DNA of 64,000 bases from Haemophilus haemolyticus M19501 (GTDB lineage Bacteria > Pseudomonadota > Gammaproteobacteria > Enterobacterales > Pasteurellaceae), in assembly GCF_000222025.1 (NCBI RefSeq), contig NZ_AFQO01000008.1:62001-126000 (forward strand), in the 5' to 3' direction. The translations under genes were made by a program, and so were the position numbers. This document shows, in pieces, positions 26,290-34,299 of this stretch. Numbering within the stretch: the first letter of the stretch is position 1; each line of letters begins with the position of its first letter. The notes beneath the pieces are model-generated. The model searched no databases. It saw only the letters and a program-made list of their open reading frames with translations, and was not told the origin of the DNA.

Positions 26290-27968
26290 TATTTAGCCTC
26301 TTTATCTCGTACAACAAATAACACGATAATTTGTAACACCGCCCATATGCCAAGCACCATTGATGGATTGCCGGATTCTGATGCCATACCAAGTGGTGAA
26401 AGGAAAGTGTAAAGCGCAAGTAAACCTAAGATTAAAGATACGCTGGTTACTTTTAAGTATTTCCAGTTAGTTAAATCTACGTTACCTAAGTTTTCTTTGT
26501 TTTCAATATAAGGTTCGCGGCGTAAGAATTGTCCTAAGATGAGCATTAATACGACATCAAATACGAATAATCCGCCCATAACATACACAAAGTTGATTTT
26601 GACATTAAACACCCAAACGATGCAGAAGTACAAGATAACGTGAGCAAGTAAAGCAATACGTGCCGCTTTGCCAGATACAGTTTTGTTAAACATACCTACG
26701 GCAAATAAAGCAACAATTGGAATATTCACAAATCCTGCGAAACGTTTAGTGATTAAGAAGATACCATCTGTACCAAACATGAGTAACGGAGCGAAAATCA
26801 TAGTAACAATCGCCATAATAGTAGAAACTTTTTTCGCATAAGAAATTAATTCTTCTTCTGACCGCACTTTTTTGCTGATAGAAGGTAATAAGTCTTTACA
26901 GTAAATGGTTGCTGCTGAATTTAAGAATGAGTTAAAGGTACTTAAAATTGCACCAAATAATGCAGCAATAAAGAAACCTTGTAACCAAGTTGGTAATACT
27001 TTGTTTACTAATAATGGATAAGACGCATCAATTGGATTTACGCCTTCACCTAAAATATGGAAACTCAATAAACCAGGAAGGTTTAAAATGATCGGTAAAG
27101 TTAATAAGAATAATGCCGCGATCAAAATACCTTTTTGACCTGATTGTAAATCTTTTGCCCCTAAACAACGTTGTACGATGGCTTGGTTCGTTGTCCAATA
27201 GAAAAAGTGAACAACCATAATACCGGTGAAAATCGTTGGCCAAGGTGTGGCATCGGTTTCGCTACCAATCGCATTCCATTTTTCAATGTGCGTTGTTGTG
27301 ATTGTGTGTAAACCTTCAGAGAAACTGCCATCGCCTAAATACATCAAGGCAAAGAATGGTACAAGCAATGCGCCAATGACTAAAATCACCGCATTGATCG
27401 TGTCTGATACCGCCACTGCTTTCAAACCACCAAAAATCGCATAAATAGCCCCAACAACGCCAATTGCAATGACGGTGTAAGTTATAGCTGCCCCATAGCT
27501 TAAGCCAAATGCGGTTTCTAAGTTGAAGATTTTATTGAAGGCGATTGCACCAGTATAAAGTGCGGTTGGAATTACGATGAAAAGATAAAAGACTAAGAAA
27601 AGCGTGGACATAATCAAGCGTGTTTGACGGTCAAAACGGCTTTCAAAAAACTCTGGCACTGTTGTGTAACCGTTACGCAAATATTTCGGCAACATATAAA
27701 GCGCCAAGAAACAAAGCGGAATAACCGTTGGAACGGTCCAAGCAATCACAGAGAAATTGCCTTTATAGGACACCGCATTGACACCGATAAGTTGTTCAGT
27801 TGAAAGCGATGTGAGCACCATTGAGCAACCAATCACTAAACCACTTAATCCGCGGCCTGCCAAAAAATATCCTTTTGAAGATTTTAAATCATCCCCTTTT
27901 GTTTTTAACCAAGAAATATAAGCAACCACACCGGTTACAATGAGGAAGCTGAGTATCGTCATGAGCAT
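26289..27968 (-). CDS. Sodium:solute symporter (YidK/SGLT-like)
   Basis: The 559-residue protein has about 14 membrane helices and the SSS-family features, including [17 protein letters not shown] in the second helix and [14 protein letters not shown]. It resembles the sodium-sugar branch. GGGAGGA precedes the ATG at 27968. A strong CRP site lies ~80 bp upstream, which fits a carbon-source uptake system. With the adjoining sulfatase it probably imports and desulfates a sulfated sugar (inference). Confidence 0.88.
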   Translation of the reverse strand: MLMTILSFLIVTGVVAYISWLKTKGDDLKSSKGYFLAGRGLSGLVIGCSMVLTSLSTEQLIGVNAVSYKGNFSVIAWTVPTVIPLCFLALYMLPKYLRNGYTTVPEFFESRFDRQTRLIMSTLFLVFYLFIVIPTALYTGAIAFNKIFNLETAFGLSYGAAITYTVIAIGVVGAIYAIFGGLKAVAVSDTINAVILVIGALLVPFFALMYLGDGSFSEGLHTITTTHIEKWNAIGSETDATPWPTIFTGIMVVHFFYWTTNQAIVQRCLGAKDLQSGQKGILIAALFLLTLPIILNLPGLLSFHILGEGVNPIDASYPLLVNKVLPTWLQGFFIAALFGAILSTFNSFLNSAATIYCKDLLPSISKKVRSEEELISYAKKVSTIMAIVTMIFAPLLMFGTDGIFLITKRFAGFVNIPIVALFAVGMFNKTVSGKAARIALLAHVILYFCIVWVFNVKINFVYVMGGLFVFDVVLMLILGQFLRREPYIENKENLGNVDLTNWKYLKVTSVSLILGLLALYTFLSPLGMASESGNPSMVLGIWAVLQIIVLFVVRDKEAK

Positions 27969-28049
27969 ATGTTGTCCTCCCTATATCGATCAACATAGCG
28001 TAACGATAATATAACGCGCTCTAAAGGGTTATGATAATTGTCATATTAA

Positions 28050-28071
28050 GATTGTGAGGTGGATCACAGAA
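28050..28071 (-). promoter_or_regulatory. CRP site upstream of the symporter-sulfatase operon
   Basis: TGTGA-N6-TCACA is perfect at 28053-28068. It lies about 85 bp from the symporter start, the usual place for CRP activation. Confidence 0.75.
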
Positions 28072-28171
28072 ATGATAATTGAAGATAAATTCAATGGTTT
28101 TTATTTTCTGGCAGTTGAAAAAACAATAAAAATGCGATCAAAAAACCATAAAAATTTTGACCGCACTTTGA

Positions 28172-28475
28172 TTAGAATCCTATTCGTCTTGTTGTTGCAG
28201 AAAACGCTGGTTTCACTTCACATTCCCCTTGTAATGCACTCAGCCAATCTTGCACCTTTTTGAAAAGGGGAAAATTGGTGACGACGAGCCACTGCAGCAA
28301 AATCCCCTGGCATCAGCAGATTAAGAGATTCAATCTGACTTAAATCCTCTTTCGATAACAACTGCAACCCTAAAATTTCAGCCTGTTGTTTAGCAAAATC
28401 TAAGCGTTGTGGCATCACGACTGTCGCCTACGCTACCAATTTGTTGGCAGAAGGTAATTTCGCAAAAATTTTCCA
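28172..28475 (-). pseudogene. Remnant of an AAA-type ATPase C-terminus
   Basis: On the minus strand one frame encodes AEILGLQL...LNLLMPGDFAAVARRHQFSPF. A second frame continues it as VQDWLSALQGECEVKP...RRIGF before a stop at 28172. The pattern LxPGDFAxV...L-GEC-x-KP...IGF is the end of a family of AAA ATPases. Reading requires a frameshift near 28258, and the upstream part, including any Walker motifs, is missing. It directly follows the Sir2 gene. The family call is from memory of the motif. Confidence 0.55.
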
Positions 28476-29321
28476 TTATTTAACCGCTTGTTGAGAAGGA
28501 TTTAGAAGGCGATCAATCTCTTTTAGAGCCTCTAACGCCTTCATTTCGAGACTTAAAAAATGCATTTTCGGTACGCCTGCATCTTGTGGGTTAATACGAA
28601 TAAATCCGCCTTTTTTTGCTTTCGCCGTACATTCAGAAAATCGACGCACAGTTGGAATGGCTTTCCCCGCTCCCAGTTCGATGACGACGAGATTTTGCAC
28701 TTCTTTTAACCACGACTCTAACCGCACTTGTTTAAAATCCTGATATTGACTTGCATAACTCCAATCATTAAACATTAGTACATTTTGACGAGCAAAGCCC
28801 CCACAATAAGGACAATGTGGTTTTTCACTGGTTAAACATAAGTTTTCATTATCCACGACAGGTTGAAAACTTGATGCAGACCAACTTAATCTTCGACAAT
28901 TATTGACACACTGAATACGCTCCAAAGTACCGTGTACTTCATAGACATGGCTATCATCAAAACCAGCCTTTTGAAAATGCCCATCCACATTACTGGTAAA
29001 AACAAAATATCCGTGAGATTTAGCTCCCGCCCAACGTTTTAAAATCTGATACCCTTCGTGAGGAATAGTATTTCGGTATTGAACTAATCGATGTCCATAA
29101 AACCAATAGGCAAGTTCTTGATTATGCTTATAAGCTAGTGGCGTCGCGATGTTTTCAAAAGATATATTATGTTCTTTAAACATAGGATAAGCATTCCAAA
29201 ATCCACCAACGCTGCGGAAATCGGGCAGACCAGAATCCACGCTCATACCCGCACCAGCTGTAATTAAAATGCCATCCGCTTTGCGAATAAGTTCTACTGC
29301 ATAATTTAAATCATTTTTCAT
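28476..29321 (-). CDS. Sir2-family NAD-dependent deacylase or NADase-type protein (zinc-binding)
   Basis: This 281-residue sirtuin has the NAD motif [18 protein letters not shown], the TSNVDGHF motif, the catalytic His of YEVHGTLE, and a zinc site of CVNNC and CPYC. It is not CobB-like. The Leu-Pro-Asp-Phe-Arg loop is followed by a long insertion ([23 protein letters not shown]). Its start codon overlaps the end of the broken FtsK-gamma frame (ATGA), so the two were one operon. That operon's promoter carries the island's shared operator. The substrate is unknown. Deacylation, ADP-ribosylation and NAD cleavage are all possible. Confidence 0.85.
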   Translation of the reverse strand: MKNDLNYAVELIRKADGILITAGAGMSVDSGLPDFRSVGGFWNAYPMFKEHNISFENIATPLAYKHNQELAYWFYGHRLVQYRNTIPHEGYQILKRWAGAKSHGYFVFTSNVDGHFQKAGFDDSHVYEVHGTLERIQCVNNCRRLSWSASSFQPVVDNENLCLTSEKPHCPYCGGFARQNVLMFNDWSYASQYQDFKQVRLESWLKEVQNLVVIELGAGKAIPTVRRFSECTAKAKKGGFIRINPQDAGVPKMHFLSLEMKALEALKEIDRLLNPSQQAVK

Positions 29322-29518
29322 AATACTTTTCTCTGTCCATTTTTCATTGGTGAAATAATACCCGCTTGTTCTAACTGTTCTAAAATTTGTCCAGCTCGAT
29401 TAAAACCCAACATAAATCTGCGTTGAATCATCGAGCAAGATGCAACTTTTTGTTATTGCACAAATTTTTTTACATCCTCAAAAAGTGGATCTCTTGCCAT
29501 AATTACTTTCATTGCCAT
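29318..29518 (-). pseudogene. FtsK-gamma-like mini-protein with an in-frame stop
   Basis: A 67-codon frame starts at an ATG after AAAGGAG and reads MAMKVIMARDPLFEDVKKFVQ, then TAA at 29453-29455, then continues in frame as [32 protein letters not shown] and NGQRKVL. The pattern DPLF...KAS-S--QR-F--G-NRA--I---E--GI-S...NG-R-VL is the winged-helix gamma domain by which FtsK recognises KOPS and XerD. Apart from the stop the frame is intact, so the loss is recent, or the codon is read through or re-initiated. It overlaps the Sir2 start by 4 bases. Confidence 0.75.
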
Positions 29519-29601
29519 TATTTGCTCCTTTTATTGATTAAAGGCTTGATAGATATGTAAGAAGTAGAAAATCTCTCTTTATGGCAAAATTATATGAAAG
29601 G

Positions 29602-29621
29602 AAGCGACAACTTGTGTCGTT
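29602..29621 (-). promoter_or_regulatory. Shared palindromic operator, copy 1 (FtsK-gamma/Sir2 promoter)
   Basis: AAGCGACAACTTGTGTCGTT contains the inverted repeat CGACA...TGTCG. On the minus strand a perfect -10 box TATAAT (29589-29594) lies exactly 7 bp away, and the operator covers the -35 position. It is 18 of 20 identical to the copy at 32434-32453. It also lies ~115 bp upstream of the divergent RhuM-Fic gene. The rest of 29519-29735 shows nothing further. Confidence 0.7.
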
Positions 29622-29735
29622 TGCGAATGTTGAAAGCGGTTATTTTTAGAAGATTTTTTGCAAATAAAATTATCTGTATTGCAATATGCATATTTATATG
29701 GTTATATATACATAAAACTTATTAAGGAAAATAAT

Positions 29736-30737
29736 ATGAATAACCAAAACCCGATTGAAATTTACCAAGCTCAAGATGGCACAACGCAAGTAGAAGTGAG
29801 ATTTGAAAATGACACTATCTGGCTAAGTTTACAGCAGATGGCTGATTTATTTGGGCGAGATAAGTCAGTCATTTCACGTCATTTACGCAATATCTATACT
29901 GATGGCGAGCTAAATAGAGAAGCAACTGTTGCAAAAAATGCAACAGTTCAAATTGAAGGCAAAAGACAAATTAATCGAACAATCGAATACTATAATCTTG
30001 ATGTAATTATATCTGTGGGCTATAGAGTTAATTCTATTTTAGGTACTAAATTTAGGATTTGGGCAACTGCACGCTTGAAAGAATATCTGACTCAAGGCTA
30101 TACCATTAACCAAAAACGTTTACAGCAAAATGCTCACGAATTCGAACAAGCACTTGTGCTTATTCAAAAAACGGCAAATTCATCGGAATTAACGCTAGAA
30201 AGTGGTCGTGGATTAGTGGATATTGTCAGCCGTTATACACATACGTTTTTATGGCTACAACAATATGATGAAGGTTTACTTACCGAGCCACAAACACAGC
30301 AAGGCGGTACATTACCGACTTATGCTGAGGCTTGTTCTGCACTAGCAGAGTTAAAATTACAGCTAATGGAAAAAGGTGAAGCAAGTGATCTGTTTGGACG
30401 TGAAAGAGATAATGGCTTATCTGCGATTTTAGGCAATTTAGATCAAAGTGTATTTGGTGAACCCGCTTATCCAAGCATTGAAGCAAAAGCAGCACATTTA
30501 CTTTATTTTGTCGTCAAGAACCATCCTTTTTCAGATGGTAATAAACGAAGTGGCGCATTTTTATTTGTGGATTTCTTACATAGAAATGGGCGTTTATTTA
30601 AGCAGAATGGACATCCGGTTATCAATGATACTGGACTTGCAGCACTCACTTTATTAGTTGCAGAATCTGATCCGAAACAAAAAGAAACACTTATTAGGCT
30701 TATTATGCATATGCTTAAACATAAGCAAGATAAATAA
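29736..30737 (+). CDS. RhuM-Fic/DOC fusion protein
   Basis: This 333-residue protein joins an N-terminal RhuM-type domain (about 1-190, with WLSLQQMADLFGRDKSVISRHL resembling a helix-turn-helix) to a C-terminal Fic/DOC domain. The Fic motif is HPFSDGNKRS, the DOC-like form of HPFxxGNGRxxR. Such enzymes attach AMP, phosphate or similar groups to proteins and often act as toxins or defence effectors. I chose the ATG at 29736 with AAGGAAA 5 bp upstream. An in-frame start at 29658 would add an unconserved stretch. It is transcribed opposite to its neighbours, and no separate antidote gene is visible. Confidence 0.88.
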   Translation: MNNQNPIEIYQAQDGTTQVEVRFENDTIWLSLQQMADLFGRDKSVISRHLRNIYTDGELNREATVAKNATVQIEGKRQINRTIEYYNLDVIISVGYRVNSILGTKFRIWATARLKEYLTQGYTINQKRLQQNAHEFEQALVLIQKTANSSELTLESGRGLVDIVSRYTHTFLWLQQYDEGLLTEPQTQQGGTLPTYAEACSALAELKLQLMEKGEASDLFGRERDNGLSAILGNLDQSVFGEPAYPSIEAKAAHLLYFVVKNHPFSDGNKRSGAFLFVDFLHRNGRLFKQNGHPVINDTGLAALTLLVAESDPKQKETLIRLIMHMLKHKQDK

Positions 30738-30741
30738 TGAT

Positions 30742-30770
30742 AAATAGCGACCGAAGTCGCTATTTGTTTA
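30742..30770 (+). terminator. Terminator of RhuM-Fic
   Basis: AAATAGCGAC / GTCGCTATTT around a CGAA tetraloop, followed by TGTTT. A USS lies just beyond. Confidence 0.85.
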
Positions 30771-30788
30771 AAAAGTGCGGTTGTTTTT

Positions 30789-31499
30789 CTATGATTTTTT
30801 AATTTTCTCCAATAACTCGGCGACCACTTTCGGAACCCCCTCACCCGCTTTTTCTTTTATTGCAATTACTTTCTTACGAACAAATCCTGTATTAGGATTA
30901 GGATCAATCAAATAGATAAGTGAACCATATGGAGCCAGATTTACCAATCCATTAGCTGGATAAACTTGTAATGAAGTGCCAATAACAATCACAATATATG
31001 CCTTTTTCACTAACTTTTCTGCTTTAGGAAACATGGGTACATTTTCCCCAAAAAAGACTATATGTGGACGCATTGGATGACCGTGATTATCCTTATCCTC
31101 TAACAGTTGATCACCCAAACATGGAACAATGTAATCCGTATTAAAACTGCTGCGAGCTTTATTTAGTTCACCATGTAAATGGAGTACGTTAGTACTTCCC
31201 GCTCGCTCATGTAAATCATCCACATTTTGAGTGATTATATGAACTTCATAAAACGCTTCCAATTCAACTAAAGCCAAGTGTGCTGCATTAGGCTCTGCAG
31301 CTTGAGCATTACGACGTCGTTCATTATAAAACGCCAATACTTTTGCTCGGTTTTTCTTTAAGGCTTCTGGAGTGCAAACTTCTTCTACTTTATGCCCTGC
31401 CCACAAGCCATCTTCCGCTCTAAAAGTTGGAATACCACTTTCGGCACTAATTCCAGCGCCCGTTAATACCACGCAAATTGGTTTCTTTTTCGCCGTCAT
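30789..31499 (-). CDS. CobB-like sirtuin lacking the zinc-binding cysteines
   Basis: This 236-residue sirtuin has VLTGAGISAESGIPTFR, TQNVDDLHERAG, the catalytic His of LHLHGELN, and RPHIVFFGENVP. The segment FYNERRR keeps the Tyr-x-x-Arg pair that gives CobB and SIRT5 preference for succinyl and malonyl groups. The expected C-x2-C zinc pairs are absent. Only one Cys remains (IVPCLG). A C-terminal extension of about 20 basic residues is present. It starts 3 bp after the HAD gene, so the two are cotranscribed. Confidence 0.88.
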   Translation of the reverse strand: MTAKKKPICVVLTGAGISAESGIPTFRAEDGLWAGHKVEEVCTPEALKKNRAKVLAFYNERRRNAQAAEPNAAHLALVELEAFYEVHIITQNVDDLHERAGSTNVLHLHGELNKARSSFNTDYIVPCLGDQLLEDKDNHGHPMRPHIVFFGENVPMFPKAEKLVKKAYIVIVIGTSLQVYPANGLVNLAPYGSLIYLIDPNPNTGFVRKKVIAIKEKAGEGVPKVVAELLEKIKKS

Positions 31500-31502
31500 T
31501 TT

Positions 31503-32393
31503 TCACGCTCTTTTTTCTTCTAAAATTTCATCAATCTGTCTATCTCTCGCCATCATGCCAAATATATTCCCCGCTTTATAAAGGGGTTGATAACTATAGC
31601 TTTCAATGTGCAAAAATGGCTTATCTGAAAGGCATTGGAAATATTGTTTTAGCTGTGATTTTGAGCGTAATAACACGTCATATTCTGCTTGAATATGAGC
31701 ACACATAGCTTCAATACGCATTTTAAATTCATCACTGAGATAAGGGCTGATAATTAAATAGACCGTTTTCTGTTCGGTTGCTGTTTCATCCGCATAAACA
31801 CATGCCAAATTAAACACTTGCCATTTATATCGATCTGCAAAAGCACCAATGATTCGGCTTTTATCCTCATTTTCAACTTGCACAAGGGCGGCAGGCTTTT
31901 TCAAACAATCTTGCAAAATATCACTTGGTGTAAAAGGCCCACAGCCTAAGTAAGATAATACACAATTCCAATTAGCAAACCGTTCTGTACCAAAATGAAT
32001 ATGTTCGCCTTGAAATTTGCCAGCACCATTTTTAGTACGATCATCAATTAAATAATCGCCTTGGTTGAGATTTTTATGATGGGATAAAATCAATCGTTTG
32101 TATAAGGCTGAACCTTTTTCTTCACCGAAATAATGTTGAATCCATTTTACTTTATCACTCCAAGCGGAAGGATTATGCCAAGGCGCAGTAGAAAGCACAT
32201 AAATATGATATTTCTTCATCAATTTATGCACCGCAGAAATCGCGTTTGGCATTGGTTCCATTAAGCTAAAAATACCCTCTACTTCATCATATCGACCTTC
32301 ATATTCTCGCTTGGTTTTATCATCTAGTTTTGCAATACCTGATGGAAAATCTACCATCACATTATCCATATCAATGTACACAATCTGTTTCAT
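31503..32393 (-). CDS. HAD-family 5'(3')-nucleotidase-like protein with an extra C-terminal domain
   Basis: The first ~150 of 296 residues match small HAD nucleotidases: motif I VYIDMDNVMVDF, motif II LSTAPW, a Lys in SHHKNLNQ and motif IV YLIDDRTKNG. These enzymes dephosphorylate nucleotides. The last ~145 residues (starting near PFTPSDILQD) are a domain I do not recognise. The gene begins just after the shared operator and is followed by the zinc-less sirtuin. A role in NMN or ADP-ribose turnover is plausible but inferred from context only. Confidence 0.78.
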   Translation of the reverse strand: MKQIVYIDMDNVMVDFPSGIAKLDDKTKREYEGRYDEVEGIFSLMEPMPNAISAVHKLMKKYHIYVLSTAPWHNPSAWSDKVKWIQHYFGEEKGSALYKRLILSHHKNLNQGDYLIDDRTKNGAGKFQGEHIHFGTERFANWNCVLSYLGCGPFTPSDILQDCLKKPAALVQVENEDKSRIIGAFADRYKWQVFNLACVYADETATEQKTVYLIISPYLSDEFKMRIEAMCAHIQAEYDVLLRSKSQLKQYFQCLSDKPFLHIESYSYQPLYKAGNIFGMMARDRQIDEILEEKRA

Positions 32394-32433
32394 TTGAATG
32401 TCCTCTCTTCAGATAGACTTATCATAAAGGACA

Positions 32434-32453
32434 AAGCGACAATTTATGTCGTT
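32434..32453 (-). promoter_or_regulatory. Shared palindromic operator, copy 2 (HAD/sirtuin promoter)
   Basis: AAGCGACAATTTATGTCGTT, 18 of 20 identical to copy 1. On the minus strand a -10 box TATGAT (32421-32426) lies exactly 7 bp away, the same spacing as copy 1, and the -35 position falls inside the palindrome. The site overlaps the stop codon of the WYL gene. Confidence 0.7.
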
Positions 32454-33405
32454 ATACTGTTTCTTCTAAATATACACGCTCAATTTCTTGATAATTTTCA
32501 CCAAAGTGAGCTATCCACCAATCCAGCATTTGGCTTTCGATCACTGTTGCTGAAATTTCATAATCATACCCAGAATCTTTTACTGTTTGATCTGTTGATA
32601 ATGGTGTTTCTGTTAAAAATCCACCAATATCTTTATTAATGCGGAAAGTTAATCGGATTTTTCGACCATAGGTAAAACCAAACTTTTGGCTTTCTACATA
32701 AGATTTCAAATTAAAATCAGGGCGTTCAAATATCATTGTACTTACTGTTACCTTAAGCAAGCGATGCAAAGCCAAGTGTAAAATATCGCCATTCTCATAT
32801 TGTGCGACTAAATAGCTACTTGGCCCTTGTTGTACCAAAGCCAATGGCTTGACCTGTGCCTTATGTTCTTTACCGTGAATACTCCGATAATGCACCTGTA
32901 AAAATCGATTTTGATAAAGTGCGGTACTAATTTGAGAAAAAATTTCTGGATTAATTTTGGCAGGTAATAACGGCTGACTAGTGGGCGCAATAGCAACTTT
33001 ATTAAGCCATTCTGCCCCTGATTTTTTATGGCTGTCATAAACCAAATTATATTCGGCCTGTTGAAAGAACGCTTCCATTGAGCTCATAATGCTAGAAGGC
33101 AAAATGCCATTGAGATATTGTTTAGCAAGCATAAGCACAAGTGATTGCTGTTCATTTAAAATTGGTAAATCCAAGCCTTTAGCATTTGATTTCCATCGGT
33201 AGCCATAAGGTTTATCACGCATATCACGCTCAATTTCAAACTGTTGAGACAAACTTTCTAGCTGGCGTTGAATTGAACGAATATCACGTTGAACGCCAAT
33301 ATCAGCAAGTTTTTGTAAGATTTCTTCGGCGGTAATGAAACGTGTTTTCGGAATAAGGCGTAAAATTTCAAGTTGAATTTGAAGTGCGGTTAAGTTTGAG
33401 GACAT
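32452..33405 (-). CDS. WYL-domain transcriptional regulator
   Basis: The 317-residue protein has an N-terminal winged helix-turn-helix (about 8-70, FITAEEILQKLADIGVQRDIRSIQRQLESLS) and a WYL domain (about 150-235, LQVHYRSIHGKEHKAQVKPLALV, SSYLVA) plus the usual C-terminal extension. WYL proteins sense nucleic acid or nucleotide ligands and often control defence islands. GGGAGAT precedes the ATG at 33405. It lies immediately upstream of the HAD/sirtuin operon and is the obvious candidate to bind the shared operator. Confidence 0.88.
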   Translation of the reverse strand: MSSNLTALQIQLEILRLIPKTRFITAEEILQKLADIGVQRDIRSIQRQLESLSQQFEIERDMRDKPYGYRWKSNAKGLDLPILNEQQSLVLMLAKQYLNGILPSSIMSSMEAFFQQAEYNLVYDSHKKSGAEWLNKVAIAPTSQPLLPAKINPEIFSQISTALYQNRFLQVHYRSIHGKEHKAQVKPLALVQQGPSSYLVAQYENGDILHLALHRLLKVTVSTMIFERPDFNLKSYVESQKFGFTYGRKIRLTFRINKDIGGFLTETPLSTDQTVKDSGYDYEISATVIESQMLDWWIAHFGENYQEIERVYLEETV

Positions 33406-33440
33406 TTTATCTCCCAAATTTGAAAAAAATCACTATAAAA

Positions 33441-33462
33441 AATGCTGGAAAATTCCAGCATT
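33441..33462 (-). terminator. Terminator of the NlpC/P60 lipoprotein gene
   Basis: A perfect AATGCTGGAA / TTCCAGCATT stem lies between the NlpC/P60 and WYL genes, with T residues on the minus strand. Confidence 0.75.
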
Positions 33463-33469
33463 ATACTTT

Positions 33470-33955
33470 CTAAATCCGTCTGACTTGCCAGAAGGCTTTC
33501 GACCAATAAGGGTTATTCATTGAAGAATAGACAACCCCCCCTCTGGTGGAAGCATGAAGGAATTTGTCTTCTTTTACATAAATTCCTACATGATAACCAT
33601 TAGGGCCACGGCCGGTTTTAAAGAAAATTAAATCACCCGTTTGAATATCTTCTTTGCGTATATGTTTACCATAATTGGCTTGTTCAGTTGTACTTCTTGG
33701 TAAACGAAGATTAAAACGATCGAAGAAAGTTTTCTGCACAAAACCGGAACAATCTACGCCACGACGTGAAACACCGCCGAGCACATAAGGTGTACCCGCC
33801 CATTCATGTTGTTGTTCGCTCAACATGGCTATGGCCATAATAGGATCGCCGATTTGACCTTTATAGTTCATCGCATAATCATCGTTTTGAAAACTAGAAC
33901 AAGCGAATAAAAACAGCGAGGCAGTAGCGATTAAAAATGATTTATATACTTTCAT
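33470..33955 (-). CDS. NlpC/P60 lipoprotein endopeptidase (Spr-like)
   Basis: The 161-residue product has a lipoprotein signal with lipobox LFAC-S and an NlpC/P60 domain. The catalytic Cys is in RGVDCSGFV, with His residues in GYHVGIYV and FLHAST. Such enzymes cut peptidoglycan stem-peptide cross-links and allow wall growth. It begins downstream of ihfA with a USS dyad between them. Confidence 0.92.
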   Translation of the reverse strand: MKVYKSFLIATASLFLFACSSFQNDDYAMNYKGQIGDPIMAIAMLSEQQHEWAGTPYVLGGVSRRGVDCSGFVQKTFFDRFNLRLPRSTTEQANYGKHIRKEDIQTGDLIFFKTGRGPNGYHVGIYVKEDKFLHASTRGGVVYSSMNNPYWSKAFWQVRRI

Positions 33956-33968
33956 ACCTTTTCATATG

Positions 33969-33999
33969 AAAAGTGCGGTAGAAATTCACCGCACTTTTT
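33969..33999 (-). terminator. USS-dyad terminator after ihfA
   Basis: Inverted USS at 33971-33979 and 33988-33996 with a short loop and adjoining A/T runs. Confidence 0.75.
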
Positions 34000-34007
34000 G
34001 TTCCTTG

Positions 34008-34298
34008 CTATTTAGTTTTTTCTACACGAGCACGTAACTTTTGCCCTGGTTTAAATGTCACTACTCGGCGAGCAGAAACTGGCACAACATCACCAGTTTT
34101 CGGGTTACGACCTGGGCGAGATGACTTATCACGTAGTTCAAAATTACCAAATCCTGATAATTTTACATCATGACCAGATTCTAGCGACGAACGAATCTCT
34201 TCTAAAAAGTTCTCCACCACATTTTTCGTATCTTGTTTAGATAAGTGATATTTATCGCTTAAATATTCAATAATATCAATTTTGGTTATCGTAGCCAT
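34008..34298 (-). CDS. ihfA: Integration host factor alpha subunit
   Basis: This 96-residue HU/IHF-family DNA-bending protein has the arm motif [23 protein letters not shown], whose Pro inserts into DNA. It directly follows pheT with a 1-bp gap, the conserved pheST-ihfA operon of gamma-proteobacteria. IHF acts in recombination, phage integration and transcription. Confidence 0.97.
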   Translation of the reverse strand: MATITKIDIIEYLSDKYHLSKQDTKNVVENFLEEIRSSLESGHDVKLSGFGNFELRDKSSRPGRNPKTGDVVPVSARRVVTFKPGQKLRARVEKTK

Positions 34299-34299
34299 A

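Noticed and set aside
28390-28476. Short frame starting at the Sir2 stop codon ([12 protein letters not shown]...) as a separate gene
   Set aside because: It ends after 28 residues and has no recognisable domain. The AAA-ATPase remnant explains the region better.
30503-30844. 113-residue minus-strand frame over the Fic gene end
   Set aside because: It is antisense to the conserved Fic domain and spans the terminator, so it is a shadow of the Fic and sirtuin genes.
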